The notes under the pieces are model-generated. The model saw only the letters and a list, made by a program, of their open reading frames with translations, was not told the DNA's origin and ran no database searches. This document shows, in pieces, positions 8,338-16,790 of a DNA stretch of 44,531 bases (position 1 is its first letter; each line of letters opens with the position of its first letter). The stretch is from a virus. The DNA lies in the IMG/VR virus record IMGVR_UViG_3300042691_046541, positions 1-44,531 of that record; one strand, 5' to 3'. A program made the translations under genes and the position numbers.

Positions 8338-9264
8338 ATGGATTACAGCTATCTCGGCTCGGGCAAGATCTACCTCCGCGAGGTCGGCGCTGCGGCGGGC
8401 CTGCGCGAGGTCGGCAACTGCTCGGCGCTCGCGTTCAACGTCACCGAGGACGTCCGGGAGCTGCGCGACTTCACGCAGCCGGGCGGCGGCACCTACAACG
8501 AGGTGCGCCGCGTGACGGCCGTCGAGATGACGTTCACCGCGCACGACTTCTCGCCGGAGAACCTCTCGCTCGCGCTCTACGGAAACTCGTCGGTGATCGC
8601 CAGCTCGGCGCAGACGAACCAGGCGATGGGCGCCGGCTACAAGGGCATGTTCCTGCCGTTCCTGCGGCCGGCGCTCGCGACCCCGGCGCCGGTGATCCGG
8701 GCGACGAACGGCCGCACCGCCGCCACGCGCGCCAGCTCGACCGCCGTGGCGCTGAACGCGTACCTGGTGCCCGCAACGCCGAACGGCTTCTACTACCGCG
8801 TCTCGGTAGCGGGCACGACCGGCGCTTCGGTCCCGACGTTCCCGACCGTCGTCGGGCAGACGGTGGTGGACGGCACGGCGACCCTCATGTGCATGGGTCG
8901 AGTCCTGCTCACCGCGGGCACGGACTACACGCTCACCGCCGGCGGCATCGAGTTGGCCGCGAACGCGGCGCTCACCGACGGCGAGCCGATCGAGAGCGAC
9001 ACCACGCCGGCGGCCGGCAACCTCGTGCAGGCGCTGACCACCAGCGGCAAGGAGTACGAGGTCGTCTTCGTCGGCCTGAACGAGGCGCGCTCGGGTAAGG
9101 AGGTCACGATCCGCGCGTTCCGCGCGAAGATCGGCGCGGCCCAGAACCTCGCGCTCATCGGCGAGGACTTCGGCGCGCTCGAACTGACCGGCAAGCTGCT
9201 GAAGGACACGGCCATCACCGGCGCCGGCCTGTCGCAGTACTTCACGGCCGCGATCGTCCAGTGA
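8338..9264 (+). CDS. major tail tube protein
   Basis: A 308-residue protein with a strong upstream AGGAG. The N-terminal part (YLGSGKIYLREVG, NCSALAFNVTEDVRELRDFTQPGGG, VEMTFTAHDFSPENLSLALYG) and the C-terminal part (GKEYEVVFVGLNEARSGKEVTIRAFRAKIG, ELTGKLLKDTAI) form the usual tail tube beta-barrel. Between them (about residues 120-235) sits an insert containing GTTGASVPTFPT and GQTVVDGTATLMCMG, the pattern of small surface-exposed domains found in many virion proteins. The protein polymerises around the tape measure. The next gene starts on its stop codon. Confidence 0.85.
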   Translation: MDYSYLGSGKIYLREVGAAAGLREVGNCSALAFNVTEDVRELRDFTQPGGGTYNEVRRVTAVEMTFTAHDFSPENLSLALYGNSSVIASSAQTNQAMGAGYKGMFLPFLRPALATPAPVIRATNGRTAATRASSTAVALNAYLVPATPNGFYYRVSVAGTTGASVPTFPTVVGQTVVDGTATLMCMGRVLLTAGTDYTLTAGGIELAANAALTDGEPIESDTTPAAGNLVQALTTSGKEYEVVFVGLNEARSGKEVTIRAFRAKIGAAQNLALIGEDFGALELTGKLLKDTAITGAGLSQYFTAAIVQ

Positions 9265-9704
9265 CCGGCCAGGTGGTGACGTTCGGCGGCCGGGCGTTCC
9301 GGGTCGTCGAGCACACGACCATCCGGCAGGACGCGTACGTCCAGCAGCTGCTCGTGCAGGCCGACCTGTTCCCCCCGCGCACGCGGGCGGGCGAGTCGGC
9401 CGACGAGTTCGCCGCGCGGATCGTCGCGGAGGCCGTCACGAGCGGGGCTGCGGTCTCGCTCGTGGCGGCAATGCTGGAGCCGCTCGACCGGCCCGGCTGG
9501 CGCTGGAACCCGGAGGCGCAGCGCGAGACCGAGGCGCACCTCGAGGACCTCAGCGACCCGGCCGACAAGGCCGAGTTCTACGCCGGCCTGACCTCGGTGG
9601 TGGCCGGTTTTTTTCTGGCCGGGCTGCTCTCGAACGGGACTTCCCCCACGTCTTCGAGCCTGCAGCCCCAGGCCGACCAGCCCGAGCCGACCGCGGCGCA
9701 CTGA
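9261..9704 (+). CDS. tail assembly chaperone G
   Basis: A 147-residue zero-frame product starting at GTG 9261 (GTGA overlap with the tail tube stop). It is a small helical protein (FRVVEHTTIRQDAYVQQLL; DEFAARIVAEAV; DPADKAEFYAGLTSVVAGFFLAGLL) of the gpG or phage tail assembly chaperone type, located between tail tube and tape measure as in lambda. Seven T residues at 9608-9614 are read TTT TTT in this frame and form a slippery site for the longer GT product. After the slip site the zero frame runs into a low-complexity, Ser/Pro/Ala-rich tail. Confidence 0.8.
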   Translation: MTGQVVTFGGRAFRVVEHTTIRQDAYVQQLLVQADLFPPRTRAGESADEFAARIVAEAVTSGAAVSLVAAMLEPLDRPGWRWNPEAQRETEAHLEDLSDPADKAEFYAGLTSVVAGFFLAGLLSNGTSPTSSSLQPQADQPEPTAAH

Positions 9705-9934
9705 GCGCGGGCCCGTGGGCCGGCGTCGTGCGCCTGATCGCCGGCCACGACCCGCTGCGCTACGCCGCGATGCTCGACGTGCCGCTGCGCGAGGCGCTGC
9801 TCGCCTACGAGGCACGCCTGCGCGAGGCGGCGCTCGAGGACTACCGCGCCGAACTGCTGCAGTGGGCCGTGCTCGCGCCGCACTCGTCGAAGCGCACGAA
9901 GCCGCCCCCGCGGCCGTCGATCCTGGAGGACTGA
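9261..9934 (+). CDS. tail assembly chaperone G-T fusion by -1 frameshift
   Basis: A -1 shift at T TTT TTT (9608-9614) would join the first 118 residues of the G product to an uninterrupted -1 frame running to TGA at 9932-9934, giving about 224 residues. The T part has FPHVFEP, RLIAGHDPLRYAAMLDVPLREALLAYEARLREAALEDYRAELLQ and ends SSKRTKPPPRPSILED. It could also begin at GTG 9728, but the -1 frame is open and protein-like across the whole junction. Lambda uses the same logic to make gpG and gpGT, which load the tape measure. The feature spans the shift, so the frame changes at 9614. Confidence 0.8.
9608..9674 (+). promoter_or_regulatory. programmed -1 ribosomal frameshift signal
   Basis: The slippery heptamer T TTT TTT (9608-9614) is in the correct phase for simultaneous -1 slippage. 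Six bases later GGGCTGC (9621-9627) pairs with GCAGCCC (9662-9668), and GGCC (9617-9620) can pair with GGCC (9671-9674) across a two-base bulge. That gives a stimulatory stem of up to 11 bp. A seven-T run is otherwise very unusual in this GC-rich coding sequence. Confidence 0.8.
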
Positions 9935-9938
9935 CCGC

Positions 9939-11846
9939 ATGACGACCCCCGACGTACGCGTTCGGCTCTCGGCCGATGGCGTGCAGGAAGTCGTGCAGGC
10001 GCTGCGCCGAGTCGAGAAGGAGGCAGACCGGACGGCCGGCCGCTCGGCGACCGGGTTCGCGGCACTGCGCAACACCCTCGGCGGCGTCGCGCGCCTGATC
10101 CCGGCGCTCTCGTTCGCCGCCGTCGGTGTCGGGCTGCTGCGCGCCGGTAACAACGCCCTGCAGTTCGGCGACAACCTGGAGGAGGCGAGCCGCCGCGCCG
10201 GCGTGGGGGCGCGCGCGATGTCCGAGCTGGCGTTCGCTGCCAGCACGGTTGGCGTGGACCTCGGGGGCACGTCGAAGGCGCTGAAGGAGATGCAGGTCAC
10301 GCTCAGCCAGGCGGCGACCGGATCGAAGTCTGCGAATGCGACGCTCACGGCGCTGGGGCTCACGCTCGGCGACCTGCAGGGCCTTTCGGCCGATCAGCAG
10401 TTCGAGCGCTTCGCCGATCAGATCGCACGCATCCCCGATCCCGCTGACCGCGCGCGCGTGGCCACTGACCTGTTCGGCCGCTCCGGCCTCGAGCTGATTC
10501 CGATCCTCGAGCGCGGCTCCGTGGGAATCCGCGAGCTGCGTGAGCAGGCGGTGCGGCTCGGCAAGAGCGTGTCGGACGAGCAGGCGAAGGCGCTCGCCGA
10601 AGGAGCCGAAGCGGTCGAGCGGCTGAAGAACTCGTTCGACGGGCTCGCGATCGCGATCGGCGCGCGAGCGGCGCCCGCGCTGACCGGCTTCTTCGATCGC
10701 CTCCGCGTGCGTCTGGCCGGCACGGAGCTGGAGCGGCTGCAGCTCGACATCTCGGCGCTGGAGAAGGCGATCTCCGGGATGCGCACGGACGGCGGCGACG
10801 CCCCGGTGAGGGCGCAGCTGGAGGCGCAGCTGGCGGAACTCCGCGCGGCCGAGCGCCGCCTGAAGGATCCCGCCGGCGGGCGGCGCCGTCGCTCGCAGGC
10901 GGAGACCCGGGGCGCGCGTCCGCTGCCGCCGCCGCCGGGCCCGCAGCCCGACGCCGAGCGCGAACGCCGGCCGGCGGATCGGCTCGAAGACGACCCGCTG
11001 TTCGTCCGCGTGAACGCCCAGAAGATCGTCATCGGCGAACTGGAGCAGTTCTACCGCGACCTCGACAAGCAGACCCAGACCAGCACCGAGCGCGCGGTCG
11101 CGGGCTACCAGCAGCAGCTCGCCGCTATCGAGGAACTGCAGCGCGCGGGCCGGATCACCCCGGAGGAGGCCGCGGCCCGCCGGCAGGAGGCCGTGGACGC
11201 GGTGCTCGGCCCGATCGAGATCACGCAGGAGCGAATTGAGGTCGCGACGCAGGAGATCTCCGAGTTCCAGCGCGAGGCGATGCGCGGGACGCAGCAGATC
11301 ATCGCGGACGCGCTCACGAACGGCTTCGAGGGCGGCGCCCGCGGAATCCTGCGGAGCTTCGGGAACCTCCTGCAGCAGCTCGCCGCGCAGGCCGTCGCCG
11401 CGCGGCTCGCGGAGCAGCTGTTCGGCACGACCGGGACGGGCGGCAGTGCGGGCGGGTTCCTGCAGTCGGCGTTCAAGTTCCTCGGCTTTGCCGACGGCGG
11501 CTACGTGCGCGGGCCCGGCTCCGGCACCTCCGACTCGATCCCGGCGCGCCTGTCGAACGGCGAGTACGTCGTGCCGGCGCGCGCGGTCGCGCAGCCCGGC
11601 GTGCTGCCCGCGCTGGAGGCGCTCCGGCGGGGTTCGGGGCTCGGGGTGGTGCGCAGCCCGTCTCGCGGGCGGTATGCCACGGGCGGGCTCGTCGACGCGT
11701 CGGGCGCGACGCCCGAGCGGATGGTCGTGCAGCAGACCATCAACATCCAGACCGAGCGCGGCGCTCGCGTCTCGCTGGCGACTCAGCAGCAGGTGGCCGC
11801 CGCGGCCGCGCGCGGGCTCACGGACGCGCGGCGACGGAACGGGTGA
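9939..11846 (+). CDS. tail tape measure protein
   Basis: A 635-residue protein, helix-rich, with N-terminal VRVRLSADGVQEVVQALRRVEKEA, a hydrophobic membrane-active segment (about 45-70: LIPALSFAAVGVGLLRAG), and long heptad-like helices (about 75-300 and 350-470). A Pro/Arg-rich break lies at about 310-345. The C-terminal part holds GFADGGYVRGPGSGTSDSIPARLSNGEYVV, the FADGG/NGEYV signature shared by many tape measure proteins. At about 1.5 angstrom per residue it predicts a tail near 95 nm, a rule-of-thumb estimate. The position after the frameshifted chaperones is diagnostic. Confidence 0.92.
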   Translation: MTTPDVRVRLSADGVQEVVQALRRVEKEADRTAGRSATGFAALRNTLGGVARLIPALSFAAVGVGLLRAGNNALQFGDNLEEASRRAGVGARAMSELAFAASTVGVDLGGTSKALKEMQVTLSQAATGSKSANATLTALGLTLGDLQGLSADQQFERFADQIARIPDPADRARVATDLFGRSGLELIPILERGSVGIRELREQAVRLGKSVSDEQAKALAEGAEAVERLKNSFDGLAIAIGARAAPALTGFFDRLRVRLAGTELERLQLDISALEKAISGMRTDGGDAPVRAQLEAQLAELRAAERRLKDPAGGRRRRSQAETRGARPLPPPPGPQPDAERERRPADRLEDDPLFVRVNAQKIVIGELEQFYRDLDKQTQTSTERAVAGYQQQLAAIEELQRAGRITPEEAAARRQEAVDAVLGPIEITQERIEVATQEISEFQREAMRGTQQIIADALTNGFEGGARGILRSFGNLLQQLAAQAVAARLAEQLFGTTGTGGSAGGFLQSAFKFLGFADGGYVRGPGSGTSDSIPARLSNGEYVVPARAVAQPGVLPALEALRRGSGLGVVRSPSRGRYATGGLVDASGATPERMVVQQTINIQTERGARVSLATQQQVAAAAARGLTDARRRNG

Positions 11847-11849
11847 CGC

Positions 11850-12473
11850 ATGGACTTCATCGAGACGCAGTTCCCGCGCCCGCCGCAGCTCGGCTACACC
11901 TCGAGCCCCCGGTATGTGGTGGAGATCGAGGAAGACGCCGGAGGCCGTGAGACCCGGAACCGCGCCTGGTCGAGGCCGCTGCACGACTTCGCCTTCGAGG
12001 CGAGCGCGGCGACGGTCGACCTCGGCGCGATCATCGAGTTCTTCCACGCGGTCGGCGGCCCGGCGATCGGGTTCCGGTTCAAGGACTGGAACGACTACAC
12101 GAGCCGCCGCGTCGGGCAGGCGATCACCCCGTACGACCAGCCGCTCGTGCAGCTGACGAGCACCACCTACCAGCTGACGAAGCAGTACCAGGTCGGCGCC
12201 GCGACGCAGCTGCGCGAGATCCGCAAGCCGGTCGCTGCGACCATCGTGCTCGGGCGCAACGGCGCGCCGCTGCTCACCGGGTGGACGCTGAACGCGGCGA
12301 CGGGCGTCGTGACCTTCGACGTGGCGCCCACGGGCACGCTGACGTGGGGCGGGCAGTTCGACGTCCCCGTCCGCTTCGACTCCGAGACGCTGCCGATCGA
12401 GCTCGACTTCCTCGGCGACGACGGGACCTACGTTCAGCGCACCCGCTTCACGCTCCGGGAGATCCGGGTGTGA
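11850..12473 (+). CDS. distal tail protein, DUF2460/TIGR02217 type
   Basis: A 207-residue protein matching the DUF2460 pattern known from gene transfer agents and related siphophages: MDFIETQFPRPPQLG at the start, RNRAWSRPLHDF, the IIEFFHAVGGPAIGFRFKDW core (about 53-72), and an RFDSETLPIEL plus R-TLREIRV finish. In gene transfer agents this protein is the distal tail hub that carries the tail tip. It is the first of four genes of a GTA-type tail tip. The next gene begins on its stop codon (GTGTGA). Confidence 0.85.
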   Translation: MDFIETQFPRPPQLGYTSSPRYVVEIEEDAGGRETRNRAWSRPLHDFAFEASAATVDLGAIIEFFHAVGGPAIGFRFKDWNDYTSRRVGQAITPYDQPLVQLTSTTYQLTKQYQVGAATQLREIRKPVAATIVLGRNGAPLLTGWTLNAATGVVTFDVAPTGTLTWGGQFDVPVRFDSETLPIELDFLGDDGTYVQRTRFTLREIRV

Positions 12474-13354
12474 AGACCGTCCCGGCGGCCCTCGCCACCC
12501 ACCTGCAGAGCCGCGTGACGACGCTCGCCGTCTGCTGGCGCATCGTGCGCACCGACAGCCAGGTGATCCTCGGCACCCAGCACGACCGCGCGCTCACGAT
12601 CCCGAGCGGCCCCTACGCCGGCACCTACCCGGCAGAGGGCGCGATGACCGGCAGCGCGATCCGGTCGAACAGCGATCTCGCGCCGGACAACCTCGAGGTG
12701 CGGGGCCCGGTCTCCGCCGACGTGACGCTCACGACGCTGCGCATCGCGGACATCGAGGCCGGCCTCTACGACGACGCCGAGGTCACGCTGCTGCTGGTGA
12801 ACTGGGCCAGCCCCGGCGACGGCCAGCTCGTGCTGCGCACCGGCAACCTCGGGAACATCCGGCACTCCAGCGCGAATCGCTACACCGCGGAGCTGCGCGG
12901 CCTCACGCAGCGACTCTCGCAGACGACGGTGCGCACCTACGGCGTGCTGTGCGACGCCGAGCTCGGCGACTCGCGCTGCGGGGTGGCGCTCGCGCCGCTG
13001 ACGCGCACCGGGACCGTCACGACCGTGGCGAGCCGCCGCCGATTCGACTCGACGATCACGAGCGTGGGAGCGGCGGGCGCCTACATCGGCGGGCTCGTCA
13101 CGTTCACCAGCGGCGCGAACAACGGCTTCGCGCGTGAGGTGAAGCGCGACCGCGTGGGCAACGTCGCCGGCGCGCTCGAACTGTTCGAGCAGATGCCGCG
13201 CACCGTGGCGACGGGCGACACGTTCACGATCCGGCCGGGCTGCCCGAAGACGTTCCAGGCCTGCCGTGACACGTTCGCGAACGCAGTGAACTTCCGCGGC
13301 CACGGCCGGCTGGTGCCCGGCACGATAGCCGTGCTGCAGATCGGGGGGCAGTGA
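12470..13354 (+). CDS. tail tip protein, DUF2163 (BR0599-like)
   Basis: A 294-residue product from GTG 12470, overlapping the previous stop; upstream codons in this frame are antisense-like and unlikely to be used. Typical DUF2163 features are ALATHLQSRVTTLAVCWRIVR, the TYPAEGAMTGSAIRSNSDLAPDNLEV block, RGLTQRLSQTTVRTYGVLCDAELGDSRCGV (about 145-175) and C-terminal PGCPKTFQACRDTFANAVNFRGH with conserved Cys residues. In gene transfer agents the homologue (gp13) carries an iron-sulfur cluster bound by cysteines like these. It forms part of the tail tip complex. Confidence 0.85.
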   Translation: MKTVPAALATHLQSRVTTLAVCWRIVRTDSQVILGTQHDRALTIPSGPYAGTYPAEGAMTGSAIRSNSDLAPDNLEVRGPVSADVTLTTLRIADIEAGLYDDAEVTLLLVNWASPGDGQLVLRTGNLGNIRHSSANRYTAELRGLTQRLSQTTVRTYGVLCDAELGDSRCGVALAPLTRTGTVTTVASRRRFDSTITSVGAAGAYIGGLVTFTSGANNGFAREVKRDRVGNVAGALELFEQMPRTVATGDTFTIRPGCPKTFQACRDTFANAVNFRGHGRLVPGTIAVLQIGGQ

Positions 13355-13764
13355 TGGTCTCGTCCGCCGAGGTCATCGCCTGCGCGCGCTCGTGGGTCGG
13401 GGTGCCGTTCCGGCACCAGGGGCGCACGCGTGACGGCGTTGACTGCATCGGCCTCGTCGTGGCGGTCGCCCGCGAGCTGCAGCTGCTCGACCCGGGCGTG
13501 GACCGCACCGACTACGGGCGCCTCCCGATGAGCGGCGAACTGGAGCGCGCGATCGCGCAGCACTGCACGCGCGTCGCGGCCGCTGAACCGGGCGCACTGC
13601 TCGTCGTCCGCTGGAACCGCGAGCCGACCCATGTCGCGCTGTGCGCCGGCGAGACCATGATCCACGCGCTGGGCTCGCTCGGGCGCGTCGTCGAGCACGG
13701 CCTCCGCGGGAAGTGGCCCGAGCGGGTCTCCGCGACGTACCGGCTGCCGGGGGTCTCGCCGTGA
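13351..13764 (+). CDS. NlpC/P60 family peptidase, tail tip
   Basis: A 137-residue cell-wall peptidase. The start is GTG 13351 or ATG 13354, directly on the DUF2163 stop. The catalytic Cys is C32 in GVDCIGL, the His is H94 in EPTHVAL, with H105 nearby as a possible third residue. The W/R-G-V-P-F motif before the Cys is also typical. In gene transfer agents the homologous gp14 digests peptidoglycan locally so that the tail tip can reach the inner membrane. It sits between DUF2163 and the gpJ-like gene, which is the standard order. Confidence 0.9.
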   Translation: MMVSSAEVIACARSWVGVPFRHQGRTRDGVDCIGLVVAVARELQLLDPGVDRTDYGRLPMSGELERAIAQHCTRVAAAEPGALLVVRWNREPTHVALCAGETMIHALGSLGRVVEHGLRGKWPERVSATYRLPGVSP

Positions 13765-16700
13765 GCAACTTCGGCCAGGCGGTCCTCACCATTGCGGGCA
13801 CCGCCGTCGGCGCCGCGTTCGGCAACCCGCAGCTCGGCTTCTTCCTAGGCAGCCTCGCCGGCAACGCTCTGTTCCCGACGAAGCTGCCGGGCGTCGAGGG
13901 CCCGCGGCTGAACGACCTCGCGGTGCAGTCGAGCGCCATCGGCGTGCCGATCGCGCGCGCCTACGGGCGCGTGGCGCTGTCGGGGAACGTCATCTGGGCG
14001 CCGCCGCTGAAGGAAGTGAAGAGCGAGCAGCAGGTCGGCGGGAAGGGCGGCCCCGAGCAGACCCAGACGACCTACAGCTACTTCGCGAGCGCGGCGATCG
14101 GCCTGTGCGAGGGCCCCATCGTCGGCATCACTCGCGTGTGGGCCGGGTCGAAGCTCGTCTACGACAAGCGCGACCAGCTGCCGGGCGAGCCGGCCGACGT
14201 CTACTTCAAGCGCGTGCAGCAGTCCGACGAGTTCTGGAAGTTCGTCACGCTCTACGTCGGCACCGAGACTCAGCTGGCCGATCCGACCATCGAGGCCGTG
14301 GAGGGCATCGGCAACGTCAGCGGGTACCGAGGCCTCGCGTACGTGGTGCTCACCGAGTTCCCGCTCGCGGACTTCGGCAACGTGCTGCCGCAGTTCCGGT
14401 TCGAGGTGTACACGCTGGGCGGCGAGGTCTGCCAGACGATCGCGTACGGGTACGACACCCTCGGGCCCGACTACATCGACGCTTTCGTGCCGCCGTGGGA
14501 CCTGAGCGTCGACCCGCCGCTGAACACGGCGAACCTGCACACGTTCACCTGGACGGGCACCGGCATCCCGCCGGCCACCGCGGGCCCGCACTCGACGCTG
14601 GCGGCCGCGGTCGCGGCCATGAACGCGTTCCGCGGCTACAGCCACAACTACCTCGGCTGGTCCTATTCGGCGGTCAACGACCGTCCGCACAGCCGGCGGC
14701 CCGACTTCGACCCGCCGCCGAGCGTCGCACGCGAAGAGTCGATCTTCCTCCACTACAACCGCTTCGCCTTCGCCTACCAGACCCTGTTCTCCGACCTCAC
14801 GAAGAACACGCTCGTGACCGCGCCGGAGGTGCTCGGCCTGCAACTCGGGATCGGTGCGCAGGGCTGGTCGCACAACGCACCCACGCGGACGAGCTCGACC
14901 GGCCCGGGCGGCTCCAACAAGACGTTCCCCGGCTACGGCGCGTGGGCCGTGGTCGTCGACGGCACTACCCCTATGGCGATCTTCGGGGAGCCGGCCGGGC
15001 GCTGGGACCTGCAGGGCGCGTTCACGACCGACTCGAACCAGAACGGGCTCGCCGACATCACCGACGGGCGCGTGTACGGCCACGGTGACGAGGTGCTCGA
15101 GGTCCGCCGCGCGTACCGGTACTGCCGCGAGCTTCCGCAGCCCGTGACGGTCGCGAGCATCGTGGCCGCGGAGTGCGCGCGCGCCGGGCTCACCAGCATC
15201 GACGTCGCCGACCTCGAGGACGATCTCGTCATCGGCTACCTGGTCGGGCGCGTGATGACGGCGCGCGACATCGTCGGGCCGCTGCGCACCTACGTGCCGT
15301 TCGATGCGGTCGAATCCGGCACCGTCGTGCGCTTCGTGCAGCGCGGGAAGGCGCCCGTCGCCACGCTGACGGCCGACGAGTTGGCCGTGCACGCCAGCGG
15401 CAGTTCGCGACCGCTCGCGTACGAGGTCGAGCGCACGCAGGACGTCGAGCTGCCGCGCGAGGTGCGCGTTCACTACGTCATGCCGGACGTGAATCACGAG
15501 CCCGGCGAGCAGCGTGCCTCGCGGCTGGCGGTTCGCTCGCGCGAGATCGTCGACGTGCAGCTCGCGATCGCGATGTCGGACGACCGCGCGCGGCAGATCG
15601 CCGAGATGATCCTCTTCGACGCGTGGGCGAGCCGGCGCCGCACGCCGCTGACGCTGGGCCGCAGCCGGATCGCGCTGGAGCCGACCGACGTGGTGCTCGT
15701 GCCAATCGCCGGCCAGCTCGAGCGGATGCGCCTGGTCGAAGACGACCGCGGCGGCACCGGGGGCGTGCTGCAGCTGCAGGCGGTCTACGACGACGACGGC
15801 AGCTTCGTCAGCTACGCCGCCGGCGCACCCGCGAAGGCGCCGCCTCTGCTCGGGTACTTCGGCCTCACCGAGGCGGTCGTGCTCGATCTCCCCGCGCTGC
15901 GTGACGCCGATGACAACGCCGGCTACTACATCGCGGTGCGGCCGTTCGGCGGGACGAACTGGCGCGGCTGCAGCATCCAGCGCTCCGCCGACGGCGGCGC
16001 CACGTACTCGGCGCTGGTCGACATCGGCACGGCGGCCACGATGGGCACGCTCGTGACGGCGGTTCCGGCCAGCGATCCGAACGTCGAGGACCTCGGCACC
16101 GTCATCCGCGTCTCGCCGCTCGCCGGCGGGTTCGTCTCGACGAACGACGCCGGGCTCGACGCGGGGCAGAACGCGATCGCCATCGGCGCCGCGGGCCGGT
16201 GGGAGATCGTGCAGTTCCGCACCGCGCAGTTCGTCGCCGGCGAGTGGCGCCTCTCGGGCCTGTACCGAGGCCGCCGCGGCACGGAGCACGCGATCGGCAC
16301 CAGCCAGGTGGAGGACCGCGTGGTGCTGCTCTCGGGTGGAGGCGTCGCGCGTCTGCCGCTGGACATCGCCGACATCGGACGCCCGCTGCGGCATCGCGCA
16401 GTCACGTTCGGCACGACGGTGGAGGAGGCCGACATCGTCCAGGCCACTCCGGCCGGCGTTGCCCTGAAGCCATTCTCGCCGGTGCACCTCACGGCGAGCC
16501 GCAACGGCGGCGGAGATCTCACGCTCGCGTGGACCCGCCGCAACCGCATCGGCAAGACGCTCCCGAACGGCACTCCCGTCCTGCTCTCCGAGCAGAGCGA
16601 GGCGTACGACGTCGCGATCCTGAACGGCGCCACCGAGTTGCGCGTGCTGCAGCCCACCGCGCCGACGGTGGTCTACACCGCGGCGCAGCAGGTCACGGAC

Positions 16701-16790
16701 TTCGGCTCGGCGCAGGCCTCCGTCAGCGTGCGCATCTACCAGCGCTCGGCCGTCGTCGGCCGGGGCTACCCACTCGCAGGAACCGTATGA
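13761..16790 (+). CDS. large tail tip/host-specificity protein (GTA gp15/gpJ-like)
   Basis: A 1009-residue product from GTG 13761 (overlapping the previous gene). The N-terminal region has a glycine-rich hydrophobic stretch (QAVLTIAGTAVGAAFGNPQLGFFLGSLAGNALFPTK) and IPVPIARAYGR-type motifs: GVPIARAYGRVALSGNVIW. YSYFASAAIGLCEGPIVGITRVWAG (about 100-125) is the signature of phage tail tip proteins of this group. The middle contains beta-rich receptor or hub domains (RFVQRGKAP, RSREIVDVQLAIAM), and the C-terminal part is FN3-like (HLTASRNGGGDLTLAWTRRNRIGK). It should form the central tip and contact the host surface. Confidence 0.88.
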   Translation: MSNFGQAVLTIAGTAVGAAFGNPQLGFFLGSLAGNALFPTKLPGVEGPRLNDLAVQSSAIGVPIARAYGRVALSGNVIWAPPLKEVKSEQQVGGKGGPEQTQTTYSYFASAAIGLCEGPIVGITRVWAGSKLVYDKRDQLPGEPADVYFKRVQQSDEFWKFVTLYVGTETQLADPTIEAVEGIGNVSGYRGLAYVVLTEFPLADFGNVLPQFRFEVYTLGGEVCQTIAYGYDTLGPDYIDAFVPPWDLSVDPPLNTANLHTFTWTGTGIPPATAGPHSTLAAAVAAMNAFRGYSHNYLGWSYSAVNDRPHSRRPDFDPPPSVAREESIFLHYNRFAFAYQTLFSDLTKNTLVTAPEVLGLQLGIGAQGWSHNAPTRTSSTGPGGSNKTFPGYGAWAVVVDGTTPMAIFGEPAGRWDLQGAFTTDSNQNGLADITDGRVYGHGDEVLEVRRAYRYCRELPQPVTVASIVAAECARAGLTSIDVADLEDDLVIGYLVGRVMTARDIVGPLRTYVPFDAVESGTVVRFVQRGKAPVATLTADELAVHASGSSRPLAYEVERTQDVELPREVRVHYVMPDVNHEPGEQRASRLAVRSREIVDVQLAIAMSDDRARQIAEMILFDAWASRRRTPLTLGRSRIALEPTDVVLVPIAGQLERMRLVEDDRGGTGGVLQLQAVYDDDGSFVSYAAGAPAKAPPLLGYFGLTEAVVLDLPALRDADDNAGYYIAVRPFGGTNWRGCSIQRSADGGATYSALVDIGTAATMGTLVTAVPASDPNVEDLGTVIRVSPLAGGFVSTNDAGLDAGQNAIAIGAAGRWEIVQFRTAQFVAGEWRLSGLYRGRRGTEHAIGTSQVEDRVVLLSGGGVARLPLDIADIGRPLRHRAVTFGTTVEEADIVQATPAGVALKPFSPVHLTASRNGGGDLTLAWTRRNRIGKTLPNGTPVLLSEQSEAYDVAILNGATELRVLQPTAPTVVYTAAQQVTDFGSAQASVSVRIYQRSAVVGRGYPLAGTV

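Noticed and set aside
8925-12047. 1040-codon antisense ORF on the minus strand
   Set aside because: Arg/Ala/Leu-rich shadow of the tail tube, chaperone and tape measure genes caused by high GC; no coherent domains.
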